Shown one piece after another: positions 1 to 9,327 of a DNA stretch of 64,000 nt. The notes below the pieces were generated by a model. It was not told the origin of the DNA. It searched no databases and saw nothing but the letters and a program-made list of their open reading frames with translations. This stretch comes from PCC-10605 sp964409355 (GTDB lineage: Bacteria > Cyanobacteriota > Cyanobacteriia > Cyanobacteriales > Cyanobacteriaceae), in the NCBI GenBank assembly GCA_964409355.1, contig CAYPDC010000002.1, positions 1 through 64,000 on the forward strand. Direction: 5' to 3'. Made by a program: the position numbers and the translations under genes. The first letter of the stretch is position 1, and every line of letters starts with the position of its first letter.

Positions 1-223
1 CTAAGATTATTACACCAAGCAAACTCTGGTTCTTTCTTAGTGTAGTTAGTAAATAGCTTTTTGATTGTATCAATCTTATAGCTGGACTCTTAATTTCCTG
101 ATGATTAATCATCCGCATTAAGGCTAAACCATAATTGTAAACAAAACGAGAAAACCCCCCGTGCTGTGCCATCAGAGTCTTCTCTTTGTTATTTAATTTT
201 AGTTCCAGCTTGAGACTAAACAT
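1..223 (-). pseudogene. tnpB: TnpB (IS200/IS605-type) N-terminal fragment, frameshifted, runs off the window edge
   Basis: Reading the minus strand from an ATG at 223 gives MFSLKLELKLNNKEKTLM, then a segment containing FSRFVYNYGLALM. This is the usual start of cyanobacterial TnpB proteins, the RNA-guided nucleases of IS200/IS605 elements. Farther on, the family continuation (KKLFTNYTKKEPEFAWCNNL) is found only in a different reading frame, so the gene carries a frameshift roughly 130 bases after the start. The rest lies beyond base 1. I infer a dead copy. No tnpA is visible next to it. Confidence 0.7.
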
Positions 224-263
224 AATAATTAAACTTACCAAACTCAGTCAAGTATAACAATAT

Positions 264-476
264 TTAAGAAGATTGTGAAGGGGGATTAGTAATAATCTCT
301 TTAATTTTCTTTGAGTAACTTCTTAAACCATATAAACGACAAGAGAAAGTATGAACAATCGCCAACAAATCTCTTAAAACCAACCATTGGACTAAACACT
401 TTGATTTATGAGTATTCCACCTGCTACCTGCCGCCTGACACCTGATACCTACTTTCATGATAATCTCACAACTCAA
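264..476 (-). other. Short ORF of doubtful status inside a dispersed repeat
   Basis: A 70-codon open frame whose C-terminal half (a segment with HTFSCRLYGLRSYSKKI) loosely recalls the tail of some transposases. Its upstream part consists of heptamer-type repeat sequence (CCTGACA-like units), and it overlaps a repeat also found near 49.6-49.85 kb. I do not recognise a protein family with any certainty. It may be the 3' remnant of an insertion sequence or not a gene at all. Confidence 0.2.
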
Positions 477-491
477 ATAGGATCGCTATAT
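362..491 (+). repeat. Dispersed repeat, uninterrupted copy (empty site for a MITE)
   Basis: This stretch aligns with 49628-49850: both carry a CTC(T/C)TAAAAC segment, then GACTAAACAC and TTGATTTAT, and both end in TTCATGA.AATCTCA followed by ACTCAAA. In the second copy a 104-bp element interrupts the repeat exactly after GACTAA, and TAA is repeated on the far side. The present copy has TAA only once, at 393-395. It may be the end of an old insertion sequence. Confidence 0.6.
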
Positions 492-528
492 TGACTACAA
501 TTTTATTCTTTTTTTTCCCTCACCCCAA

Positions 529-2718
529 TTAATCTTTTTGCAAAACTTCCTCAAAGGGGAAATTATTAGCTGCCATCATAAAGACAATACTCGGTAAATC
601 TTTGGTTTTTTGTTGCCATTGATAATAGTATTGATCAAAATCCTCCTCTGGTTGGGCTAATCCGAGAAAAATTAGATCCGCTTGGGCGGAATATTGTCTT
701 AAAATTTTCTCAAAGGAGGTTTCTTGAGAAACTATGACTTGAGGAATAACATCGATATTTAATTTCTCAATGAGGTTAGATAAATTCGTTTGAGTGACTT
801 CTACGGCATTGGGGTTGTTGATTACCAGTTTGACAAAAACTTTTGCTTTATGCCAATGCCAATCATTTTTCAACAAATAAGCAAGGAGTAACATTAAGCT
901 ACCGTTTGCCTGAATACCACTCCACCATATATCTATTCTTTGATATTTACCTAGTTTGCGATCGCCGTTTTCCTTGAGAATAATAATATTGCGTTGCAGT
1001 TGATGCAATTTGAGAATAGTTTGACAGTATTGTTGATGGGATTGCCAATCATTGTTAAAACTGGCGTTACTGTCTCCTAATAAAACAGTGTTGGGAATTA
1101 ATGCACCGATACCATAGGTTTCTACCACTTGGGGAATTGTACCATAAGTTTGGTTAGAGCGAATGATTTTAACTAAGGCTTGGATTTGATTTTTGTCAAG
1201 ATAATCTTTGATGGTGTTTTCGAGATTTTTTTTGCTTTCATATTCCCTTCTTTCGGGTATGATACTGACAACGGTTAATAAGCCTTTATGGTTAAAACTG
1301 TCTGCTAACTCAATCAAAGACCAATTTTTTTGAACAGAAGCAGAAAATGCTAGAATATGGGGACGCCAATTTTTTGGATCTTGTAGTTGATCTAATTGAT
1401 AGATTCCTGTGCGCAAAAACGCCATCCACATTCCCCTCCGACTATCTCCCCAAGTTACGTTTAATTCCTGTCTTTGTAAATATAAAAAGATTGCCATTAC
1501 CACAATTCCTGCAACTACAGTGGCGATCGCATTTATGAGAAACATCACCCCTAAACATCCTAATGCACCGATGAGAGAAAGTGACCAATGTACTTTAAAA
1601 GTAGGTCTAAAAGACGGTGATTGTAAAAAACTTTCAATTCCAGCAGAGGCGTTTAAAACGAGGTAGGTAGTCAAGAAAAACATCGTCAAAACTGGGGCGA
1701 TTAAGTTCAAATCCCCTAAACAAACGGCTGCGATCGCAACTCCTAAAGTTACGGCTGTACCGATACGAGGTTCATCATTTTTACCGTTACCCTGCCCTAA
1801 AAAATTGAGTTGACTAGGAAAAATACCATCCCTTGCCAACGCCTGTAAAACCCTAGGCGCACCCAAAATACTACCTATGGCACTGCTGAGGGTTGCCCCC
1901 CATACACCGAGTGCGATCGCACCTCCCCAATAGGACATTCTTGCCATGATAAAAGGTTCATCCACAAGAGTTTGAGCATCCGCGCGCATCCCCATAAAAA
2001 AGGGAATAACCATATAAATGACATAACCAGTGACAACGGCGGCTAAAGTGCCGATAGGTAAGGCTTTGGTGGGATCTTTTAAATCCCCTGACATATTCAC
2101 CCCTGCCATGATACCCGTCACCGCCGGGAAAAATACGGCAAATACCTGCCAAAAAGAATTATCCGTTACTCGCCACAATTCCACCCTAGTTTCTTCGACG
2201 GGATGCCCAAAAAAGAAGGAAATCAAAGAAAGGGCGATGGCAGCCATGATAAAATATTGAGCCTTAATGGCAATTTCCGCACTGGTTAAAGCTAATATTC
2301 CCACGGCAACGGTGATGGCTAAAGCGATATATAACTGATAGTCAGCTAAACTCGGCACGATTTGCACCACACTTTCGGCAAAACCGAGGGTATAAAGGGC
2401 AACGGATAGGGCTTGGGCGAAATATAATGGTATTCCCACCGCCCCCCCGGTTTCAATGCCCAAAGAGCGACTAATCATATAATATGCACCCCCTGCCCGT
2501 ACTACTCGATCAGTTGCGATCGCACATACCGATAAAGCAGTTAAGAAGGTGATGAGATTAGAAAGAGTAACGATAATAAAAGTACCGATTAAACCAACAT
2601 TACCCACCACCCAGCCAAAGCGCAGATACATTATTACCCCTAAAATAGTGAGGATAGAAGGGGTATAAACACCGCCAAAAGTGCCTAAGCCTGATGTTTT
2701 TTGTTGGTTAATATTCAT
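529..2718 (-). CDS. SLC12-type cation-chloride cotransporter / APC-superfamily permease
   Basis: A 729-residue membrane transporter. The first roughly 420 residues hold about twelve hydrophobic segments with the APC/SLC12 N-terminal signature (GTFGGVYTPSILTILGVIMY) and the GGAYYMISRSLG motif after helix 2. A soluble C-terminal region of roughly 300 residues, with an ILKENG..DIWWSG stretch typical of SLC12 carboxyl domains, follows. The family moves chloride with sodium and/or potassium, or amino acids; the substrate here cannot be read from sequence. It is the last gene of a minus-strand run with a cation/proton antiporter and a kinase, which suits a role in ion balance. The ATG at 2718 gives the full family N-terminus. 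Confidence 0.85.
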   Translation of the reverse strand: MNINQQKTSGLGTFGGVYTPSILTILGVIMYLRFGWVVGNVGLIGTFIIVTLSNLITFLTALSVCAIATDRVVRAGGAYYMISRSLGIETGGAVGIPLYFAQALSVALYTLGFAESVVQIVPSLADYQLYIALAITVAVGILALTSAEIAIKAQYFIMAAIALSLISFFFGHPVEETRVELWRVTDNSFWQVFAVFFPAVTGIMAGVNMSGDLKDPTKALPIGTLAAVVTGYVIYMVIPFFMGMRADAQTLVDEPFIMARMSYWGGAIALGVWGATLSSAIGSILGAPRVLQALARDGIFPSQLNFLGQGNGKNDEPRIGTAVTLGVAIAAVCLGDLNLIAPVLTMFFLTTYLVLNASAGIESFLQSPSFRPTFKVHWSLSLIGALGCLGVMFLINAIATVVAGIVVMAIFLYLQRQELNVTWGDSRRGMWMAFLRTGIYQLDQLQDPKNWRPHILAFSASVQKNWSLIELADSFNHKGLLTVVSIIPERREYESKKNLENTIKDYLDKNQIQALVKIIRSNQTYGTIPQVVETYGIGALIPNTVLLGDSNASFNNDWQSHQQYCQTILKLHQLQRNIIILKENGDRKLGKYQRIDIWWSGIQANGSLMLLLAYLLKNDWHWHKAKVFVKLVINNPNAVEVTQTNLSNLIEKLNIDVIPQVIVSQETSFEKILRQYSAQADLIFLGLAQPEEDFDQYYYQWQQKTKDLPSIVFMMAANNFPFEEVLQKD

Positions 2719-2772
2719 AGATAGTGAATAGTTTATAGTTTATAGTTTATGGTAAGTAAGCTACGATCGCTC

Positions 2773-3387
2773 CTACCAAACTCTTGGTTGAAACTCAGTC
2801 GGATTAAGTATAATCATATTTTCCCCTGATTGGGTTAAGACAAATAACCCTCGATTATAGGCATATTTTGCCACTTCATCGGTTACAACCATTCCCGCTA
2901 ATGCTCCCAATGTCCTCATATTTTGATAACGGGGCATAAATCGTTTAAACTTATCTAATCTCTCTAAATGTTCATCAACATCTTTTTGACTTAATTTACT
3001 TTTTACCTCCACCAACACCACCTCTGTTTCATTTACGACTAACAAATCAATCTCTAAACCACCATCAATTCTTTTAACCGATACATCCGATTGTAATTCA
3101 TGAATATCAATGCCTCTTTCTTGAAATAAACGCACTACAGAAGGACGCACCTGCCATTCTACAAACTCTCCTAGGCGATTTCCTAATTTGCCGATTTGCC
3201 GATTAACTAATTTGATTTGGCGATCGGTTTCCCGAAAACGGAGATCGGCTTCTTGAGATTGTTCTTTTAAAAGTCTTTCCGTTTCTTGAAAACGTATTTC
3301 GGCTTCTTGAAAGCGTTTTTCTGTTTCTTTTTGGGCGGTAACTAACTCCCCTAATAATCTCCATACATCATCCGCAGTGGTTGCCAT
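2773..3387 (-). CDS. Coiled-coil protein with PD-(D/E)XK nuclease-like C-terminal domain (DUF3782-like)
   Basis: 204 residues. Residues 15-75 form a strongly charged coiled coil with repeats of the type RFQE(A/T)E. The C-terminal half contains GGLEIDLLVVN followed by VLVEVKSKL, the D-x(n)-ExK arrangement of PD-(D/E)XK nuclease-like folds. Such DUF3782-type proteins are very common in cyanobacteria and have no settled role. It lies 54 bp upstream of the SLC12 gene and 63 bp downstream of the antiporter gene on the same strand, so cotranscription is possible. Nuclease activity is an inference from the fold only. Confidence 0.75.
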   Translation of the reverse strand: MATTADDVWRLLGELVTAQKETEKRFQEAEIRFQETERLLKEQSQEADLRFRETDRQIKLVNRQIGKLGNRLGEFVEWQVRPSVVRLFQERGIDIHELQSDVSVKRIDGGLEIDLLVVNETEVVLVEVKSKLSQKDVDEHLERLDKFKRFMPRYQNMRTLGALAGMVVTDEVAKYAYNRGLFVLTQSGENMIILNPTEFQPRVW

Positions 3388-3450
3388 TGTTTATCCTTCT
3401 TTTTTGATTAACTTTTTTCCCTATGATATAACGAATTTCCCAACGGACTT

Positions 3451-4680
3451 TTAATTGATAACCTTCAAAAATTTTGCCATTGGCACAAGAGATAAACCCT
3501 GTATTAAAACGGAAATAATTACTAGGAAAAAGACGACGTTAAAAATATTATCCGCATAGTCAAAGTCTTGGACGATAGGCATAATGGAAAGTACGATCGG
3601 CACTGCACCCCGTAAACCAACCCATGACACAAATAGTTTATCTGACTGTTTATATTTAGGGAAAGGGGCAAGACAAGAAAATACACTGATAGGACGAGCT
3701 ACCAAAATTAAAAAGAGTGCGATCGCAATTCCAATATGAATATTAGAAAGTAACTCCGAGGGGAAGACTAATAAGCCTAGAGTTAAAAACATGGTGATTT
3801 CCATTAACCACGACAAACCATCATGAAAACTAATAATGAGATCTTTTTTTAACGCATTACTATTACTAAATACAATACCCGCAATATAAACCGCAAGGAA
3901 AGGATTGCCATAACAAAAGGAAGTAACGCTAAAAGTTAGCAGTAACAAACCAAAAGCACAAACAGGATAAAGCCCATCGGATGATAAACGAATGCGATTA
4001 ATTACCCATACCATTAGTAAACCGCTACCATAACCTAAAGTTGTACCGATAATTATTTGCAATATAAGATTAAGAATAATGGCTGTAGGATTAAATACCC
4101 CTTGTGCCAAAACACCGATAATGGAAGTGGTTAAAAGTATGGCAGTAGGATCATTACTTCCTGATTCTAGCTCCAAAAGGGGTTGTAAATTATTGTTTAA
4201 CTTAATATTACTGGACTTTAAGACAGAGAAAACCGCCGCAGCATCGGTGGAAGATACGATCGCACCTAATAAGAGTCCCTGAGTCCAAGTAATACCCTCA
4301 ACTCCTAAATTAAAAGTAGAAAAACTACCGAGAATAAACCAAGCAAAACTGCCGACTAACACCGCAGTAATACCCACTCCTACGGTAGAAAGAACTAAAC
4401 CCTCTTTAAGAATAGGACGTATTTCTCGCCATTTAGTATCCAATCCCCCCGAAAAGAGAATAATCAGTAAAGCCGAATCCGCCACATATTTACTAATACC
4501 ATAACTTTCAAAATCAATGCCCCCGATTCCTTCACTACCCGAAAGAATACCTATTAGCAGAAACAAAAGTAAAGCGGGTACGCCGAGACGGGAAGCGATT
4601 TTACTAGCGAAAACACTTGCTAAAATTAAGATGCCAAAAATCAAACAAAGCTGTTCGATCGATAAATTCTGTAAATCCAT
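3451..4680 (-). CDS. CPA1-family cation/proton antiporter (NhaP2/CvrA-like, membrane domain only)
   Basis: 409 residues, nearly all transmembrane (about 12 segments). The motif ESGSNDPTAI near residue 172 is the ion-binding ND region of K+(Na+)/H+ antiporters of the NhaP2/CvrA group, and an SSTDAAAVFSVL segment lies upstream of it. NhaP2 proteins usually continue into a cytosolic RCK-type domain of about 150 residues; this one stops right after the last helix, so that regulatory domain is absent. It starts 26 bp after the end of the SpkB-like kinase gene, suggesting an operon in which a kinase and an ion transporter are made together. Cation specificity is unknown. Confidence 0.85.
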   Translation of the reverse strand: MDLQNLSIEQLCLIFGILILASVFASKIASRLGVPALLLFLLIGILSGSEGIGGIDFESYGISKYVADSALLIILFSGGLDTKWREIRPILKEGLVLSTVGVGITAVLVGSFAWFILGSFSTFNLGVEGITWTQGLLLGAIVSSTDAAAVFSVLKSSNIKLNNNLQPLLELESGSNDPTAILLTTSIIGVLAQGVFNPTAIILNLILQIIIGTTLGYGSGLLMVWVINRIRLSSDGLYPVCAFGLLLLTFSVTSFCYGNPFLAVYIAGIVFSNSNALKKDLIISFHDGLSWLMEITMFLTLGLLVFPSELLSNIHIGIAIALFLILVARPISVFSCLAPFPKYKQSDKLFVSWVGLRGAVPIVLSIMPIVQDFDYADNIFNVVFFLVIISVLIQGLSLVPMAKFLKVIN

Positions 4681-4706
4681 TAAATAATATTACCTCAGTT
4701 CGATGC

Positions 4707-6239
4707 TTACCACCATCTTCTCTTGCCATCAGGGAAAATCGTACGCCAATTAGTTTTCGCTTGTTTGAGTTGCTCATCCTCAACTTTTGCTCCTTTTAAA
4801 TTTGCCCCCGTTAAATTACAATCTTTTAAAACCGCACTGGTTAAGTTAGCAGAGGTTAAGTTTGCCCCTTGTAAATCAGCATTCTTGAGATTGGCTTTGT
4901 ACAATTCCGCCTTTCTTAAATCCGCTTCTTTCAAGTTTGCTTGAGCTAAATTGGCATTGTAAAAGTTAGTGCGATAAAGATTGGCTTTTTGCATATTAAC
5001 GCCGATTAGTTTACTCTGGGAAAAACTCGCCCCTGATAATTTTAAACCTTCTAAATTAAATCCGTTGAGGGTTTGTTGACTAAAATTGCGATCGCCATGA
5101 CGATAATATTCAACAATAGACTCAGTGGTAAGTTGTGTTTTCGATTGAGTGATGGGAATGGAACTAATATTCGCTTTCTGAGAATTTACCGTCCCCGATT
5201 GTCGTTTTTCTCTACGTTTTCTAATGGCATCTGCTAAATTTTGGGAAGTAGAACTAGCAGTTGTAATCTCTTCATCCTCATCATTAACAGCAGTATCTTT
5301 CCCTACGCTTAAGTTAACCATACTACCAGCCAATTCCTGTTCATAAGGCACTAATTCCAAAGCCTTAATCACATCATCTGCCGTGGCAAAACGTTTACGC
5401 ACGTCTAACTCCAACATTTTATTTAAGACTTTGGCAAAGTTAGCACTAACGGCGGTATATTTCTCCCAAGTTAATTCCCCCGTCACATTATCACACAAAT
5501 CTTTCGGGGCTTTTCCCGTCAATAAAAATACGCAAGTCGCTCCTAAAGCGTAAATATCACTGGAGTAAACAGGACGCATCGCTAATTGTTCAGGAGGGGC
5601 AAATCCCATTGTACCAACAGAAATTTTTGTGAATGCACTTTCAGGATTTTGACTCATTAATTGAGTGTTAACCTGTTCTTTTACCGCTCCAAAGTCAATC
5701 AAAAATAGTTTATCCGTTTTTTTCTCTCGCAGAATATTCCCCGGTTTTATATCCCTGTGTATTACTTTTTGTGAATGAACATACTTGAGTACGGGAAGCA
5801 TATAGCGGAGAAAATTTTTCGCCATACTTTCAGGATAAACCCCGCCTTTTTTTATTTCTTTCTCTAAATCTTTACCCAAGACAAAATCTTGGATTAAATA
5901 AAACTGTTGGTTTTCTTCAAAATAATCTAATAATTTAGGTATCTGAGGATGATCTAACTTAGCCAGAGTCTTTGCCTCTCGATTGAACAAATCTAGGGCA
6001 GTGCGATAGGCTTCAGGATTATTTGTTGCAGGTTCAAGTTGTTTGATGACACAATAATTGTTTTTACGTCCCATATCTACAGCCAAATAAGTTGTACCAA
6101 AACCGCCTTTACCAATTTTTTTGATGGCAACATAGCGGTTATTGAGTATCAAGTTGGATTGACAACTACGACACTTCCTCGTTTTGGTATCGTTGACTGG
6201 GTTTTCGCAATGGGGGTTGAGGCAATAGATAACGCTCAT
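4707..6239 (-). CDS. spkB: Ser/Thr protein kinase with zinc-finger-like N-terminus and pentapeptide repeats (SpkB type)
   Basis: 510 residues. Cys6, Cys11, Cys23 and Cys26 form a small Cys4 motif. The kinase domain (about 30-300) has the glycine loop IGKGGFGTTY, the lysine in CVIKQL, the catalytic HRDIKPGNIL and the DFG loop. After a low-complexity linker, about 385-500 is a run of A(N/D)Lxx pentapeptide repeats, which form a right-handed quadrilateral helix. This order is that of cyanobacterial SpkB, linked in Synechocystis to motility and oxidative stress. The four cysteines could make it redox-sensitive, as reported for SpkB (family knowledge). Gene order suggests cotranscription with the antiporter downstream. 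Confidence 0.85.
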   Translation of the reverse strand: MSVIYCLNPHCENPVNDTKTRKCRSCQSNLILNNRYVAIKKIGKGGFGTTYLAVDMGRKNNYCVIKQLEPATNNPEAYRTALDLFNREAKTLAKLDHPQIPKLLDYFEENQQFYLIQDFVLGKDLEKEIKKGGVYPESMAKNFLRYMLPVLKYVHSQKVIHRDIKPGNILREKKTDKLFLIDFGAVKEQVNTQLMSQNPESAFTKISVGTMGFAPPEQLAMRPVYSSDIYALGATCVFLLTGKAPKDLCDNVTGELTWEKYTAVSANFAKVLNKMLELDVRKRFATADDVIKALELVPYEQELAGSMVNLSVGKDTAVNDEDEEITTASSTSQNLADAIRKRREKRQSGTVNSQKANISSIPITQSKTQLTTESIVEYYRHGDRNFSQQTLNGFNLEGLKLSGASFSQSKLIGVNMQKANLYRTNFYNANLAQANLKEADLRKAELYKANLKNADLQGANLTSANLTSAVLKDCNLTGANLKGAKVEDEQLKQAKTNWRTIFPDGKRRWW

Positions 6240-6479
6240 TCACACTGGTTTCTCTGCTAAGTTAATGGAAAAATAATTCATCTCAAGATGTACCTTTAGT
6301 TTATCTTAATTTTTTCCCTCTCGAATATATTTTCCCAAAAATCTTCTTTTTCTTCCATTATTTTGATTATCTATCTTTATGTTAAGTTTTTTTAACAAAT
6401 CAGGGATTTGGTAGCATTTTATACAGATTTTTTTTATCATAGTGTATGTAAGCAGTAAATCCCATTAGGAGAGAAGTTT

Positions 6480-6680
6480 ATGAATACTAATCAAAAAGCC
6501 CGTGCCTTGATGATGCGTCATGATAAAATGATCAGAAATCGTCAACAGTCTATGTTAGGCAGAGTTGCAGGAGAAATCGGCATGGATGTCAGTAATACTG
6601 AATATTTTGAAAATTTGAAATCTGCCCCTTTATCTAGTTTTGCTCGTAATTACGATCGCAGTAATAGCACCTTAAGTTAA
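6480..6680 (+). CDS. Small conserved cyanobacterial protein of unknown function
   Basis: 66 residues, very basic in the first third (RARALMMRHDKMIRNRQQSM), without membrane segments or signal peptide. A good ribosome-binding site (AGGAG at 6467-6471) precedes the ATG, and the frame is followed by a strong hairpin at 6769-6795, both supporting a real gene. I recognise no domain. The basic N-terminus could bind nucleic acid or acidic partners, but that is speculation. Confidence 0.65.
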   Translation: MNTNQKARALMMRHDKMIRNRQQSMLGRVAGEIGMDVSNTEYFENLKSAPLSSFARNYDRSNSTLS

Positions 6681-6768
6681 TTTTTCTTTGATATAATTCT
6701 CATGGTCAAACTTAGGTTATGTTAAAATATTATTAAATAATGCTACAATCGAATATCTGTATTATCAG

Positions 6769-6795
6769 GGCGTTCTTTCTTTGAGAAGGAGCGCC
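6769..6795 (+). terminator. Strong stem-loop between the 66-aa gene and the bestrophin relic
   Basis: GGCGTTCTTTC and GAAGGAGCGCC pair as an 11-bp stem with two G-T wobbles and a TTTGA loop, followed by TTT. It is a likely transcription terminator for the small gene upstream. The T tract is short, so an RNA-stability role is also possible. Confidence 0.55.
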
Positions 6796-6803
6796 TTTAG
6801 GCT

Positions 6804-7468
6804 ATGTTATTACTGGGAAGGATGAAAATTAATACTTTTGTTAGAAAAAGAAAACGTTGGTTTCGGGGGGCATTTCGTCTCAAATATTCCGTCTTTCCTG
6901 ATGTGTGGGAAAAGTCTCTTTTTTTTGCTATTTTTTCTTTGATTATTTGTCTATTATATACTCTTGGCTTTGCTGTTCAACAACCGATTCTTAGCAGTTT
7001 AATTCCTACTATTGTACTGGGTTTATTGTTAGTTTTTCGCACAAATTCAGCTAATGATCGTTTTTGGGAAGGAAGAAAGTTGTGGGGAGGAATTGTTAAT
7101 AATTTACGGAATTTAACTTGGCAAATTTGGGTTAATATTCAGGAAGAATCTCATCACGATCGCACTCATAAAATTCAGGCTTTAAATTTATTAACTGTCT
7201 TTGCGATCGCATCTAAAAATCATTTAAGATCTGAGGGAATTAGCGAAGAAATGGAGTCTTTATTATCTCCTTACTATTATCATCATTTACAAACAAGTCA
7301 ACATTTCCTTTTGTCGCCCTTGTCAGTTATATTGTTTATGGGATAGAAGCGATCGCCCTTGAAATTGAAAATCCTTTTGGTAAAGATAGAAATGATTTAC
7401 CTTTAGATCAAATTTGTCAGGGAATTAATCAAAATATACAGGATTTTATTCTTAATCAAAAAAGATAG
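6804..7468 (+). pseudogene. Bestrophin-family anion channel gene, broken by internal deletion and frameshift
   Basis: The first frame (from 6804, or an internal ATG at 6822) reads a bestrophin N-terminus: basic RKRKRWFRG, two helices, then LVFRTNSANDRFWEGRKLWG, the family hallmark. It stops at 7346 after about 180 residues; complete proteins have about 300. The family C-terminus, PFVALVSYIVYGIEAIALEI then ENPFGKDRNDLPLD, is present just downstream in another frame and ends at a TAG at 7466-7468. About 90-100 residues of the middle are missing between LQTSQH and PFVALV. Deletion plus frameshift makes a functional channel unlikely. Confidence 0.85.
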
Positions 7469-7519
7469 AGTTAGAATGAATAATGAATAACCAATTATTA
7501 ACTATTGAATAAGTTTATT

Positions 7520-9307
7520 ATGAAGAATTTTTTAAAACAAACCCTCGCTAGTTTTTTAGGTAGTTTAGCTAGTTTATTCTTATTAGCTTTATTAAGTTCG
7601 GGGGGATTATTCCTGCTAATTGTGATCCTATTCTCTATGAGTAGCACCCCTAAAATTGAAAATCAATCCGCTTTAGTTTTTAATCTCAATAGTCAAATTA
7701 GTGATTATCAATCTGATAACGATTTGAGTTCTTTATTAAGCAATAATAATGTTGAACGTTTAACTTTAAGAGATATTACTTATGCCATCAATAAAGCCGC
7801 TGAAGATAAACGCATTTCTGTTTTATATTTAGATGGTAGTAAGGGAAATATTTTGACGGGATATGCCAGTTTAACCGAGATAAAAAATGCTTTAGAAAAG
7901 TTTAAGGCTACGGGCAAGAAAATCATTGCTTATAATGTATCTGCGGGGGAACAAGATTATTTTATCACCTCTATTGCTGATGAAATTATTTTAAATCCTA
8001 TGGGTGAGATCGAGATGAATGGTTTGGCTTCTTCTCAATTATTTTTTGCTTCGGCTTTGCAAAAATATGGCATCGGTGTACAGGTGGTTAGGGTAGGAAA
8101 ATTTAAGTCGGCTGTTGAACCTTTTTTATTAGATAATTTTAGTCGTGAAAGTAAGTTACAAACTCAAGAATTAATTGATGATTTATGGCTTTCTTACTTA
8201 GAAAGTGTTACTAATAATCGAGAATTAAAAGTGGGAGAACTTAATAATATTGCTGACAATAAGGGTATTTTACAAGCCTCGGAAGCTCAAAAGTTAAACA
8301 TCGTTGATCAGGTAAAATATGAAGATGAAATTATTAATGAATTAAAAAAAATTACTAATAGTCAAGATCAGGATGAGTTTCGGCAAGTATCTATAGCGGA
8401 ATATATTACAGCTAATCCCGAAGCAACGAATAACAATAACCAAATTGCCATTTTATATGTAGAGGGTGCTATTGTCGATGGTCAAGGTAGAATTGGAGAA
8501 GTAGGAGGCGATCGCTATGTAGCTGAAATTAGGAAAATTAGGCAAAATGACCGTATCAAAGGGGTAATTGTGCGTATTAATAGCCCGGGGGGAAGTGCGA
8601 TCGCATCTGAGTTAATTTTAAGGGAATTGCAGTTAACGGCAAAAGAAAAACCAGTGGTGGTATCCATGGGAGATGTTGCCGCATCGGGGGGTTATTGGAT
8701 TGCCACGGCGGGGGAAAGAATCTTTGCGAGTAGTAGTACCATCACAGGCTCGATCGGTGTATTTGGGGTATTATTTAATGTAGAAAATATTGCTCAAAAT
8801 AATGGAATTAATAATGGAGTAGTAAAAACCAATAATTTTGCAGATTTAGGCAATACTTTTGCCCCGAAAACCGATGCAGAATTAGCAGTAATTCAACAGG
8901 GAGTTGATCAAGTTTATGACTTGTTTTTAGAAAGGGTTTCTCAGGCAAGAAATATGCCCATTAATAAAGTAGCAGAAATTGCACAAGGGCGTGTTTGGTC
9001 TGGACAAGCCTCCCAAAAAATTGGTTTAGTGGATGAGATTGGGGGGTTAAATAAATCTATTGAGTATCTCAATGAAAAGCTAGAATTAAATAATAATTAT
9101 CAACTAGTTAATTTCCCAGAAAGAAGGACTTGGCAACAGGAATTAATTGAACAATTAGGGGGAACAAAAATTAATGGACAATTAACAGATAAAGAGAAGT
9201 TATTAAAATTTATTTGGGAGCAAAATTCTGAATTAGAATTGCAGGAAATTATCAAAAATCCCCAGAGAATTTATACCATTCTTCCCTTTAAATTAAATAT
9301 TAAATAA
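7520..9307 (+). CDS. sppA: Signal peptide peptidase SppA (protease IV, 67-kDa type)
   Basis: 595 residues from the ATG at 7520 (an in-frame TTG at 7505 would add five residues and is less likely). One N-terminal membrane helix (about 12-38) anchors the protein. Two tandem S49 domains follow: the first carries the catalytic lysine in GKFKSAVEPF (Lys196), the second the nucleophile in VAASGGYWIATAGE (Ser389) and the conserved RINSPGGSA. This is the Ser-Lys dyad of full-length SppA, which degrades cleaved signal peptides at the membrane; in cyanobacteria SppA1 is also linked to light acclimation and phycobilisome turnover (family knowledge). The stop is 2 bp before the next in-frame GTG. Confidence 0.92.
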   Translation: MKNFLKQTLASFLGSLASLFLLALLSSGGLFLLIVILFSMSSTPKIENQSALVFNLNSQISDYQSDNDLSSLLSNNNVERLTLRDITYAINKAAEDKRISVLYLDGSKGNILTGYASLTEIKNALEKFKATGKKIIAYNVSAGEQDYFITSIADEIILNPMGEIEMNGLASSQLFFASALQKYGIGVQVVRVGKFKSAVEPFLLDNFSRESKLQTQELIDDLWLSYLESVTNNRELKVGELNNIADNKGILQASEAQKLNIVDQVKYEDEIINELKKITNSQDQDEFRQVSIAEYITANPEATNNNNQIAILYVEGAIVDGQGRIGEVGGDRYVAEIRKIRQNDRIKGVIVRINSPGGSAIASELILRELQLTAKEKPVVVSMGDVAASGGYWIATAGERIFASSSTITGSIGVFGVLFNVENIAQNNGINNGVVKTNNFADLGNTFAPKTDAELAVIQQGVDQVYDLFLERVSQARNMPINKVAEIAQGRVWSGQASQKIGLVDEIGGLNKSIEYLNEKLELNNNYQLVNFPERRTWQQELIEQLGGTKINGQLTDKEKLLKFIWEQNSELELQEIIKNPQRIYTILPFKLNIK

Positions 9308-9327
9308 ATGTGTTAGTGTCACCAAAA

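Noticed and set aside
1347..1666. Plus-strand frames inside the SLC12 gene
   Set aside because: Shadows of the transporter gene with no protein-like features.
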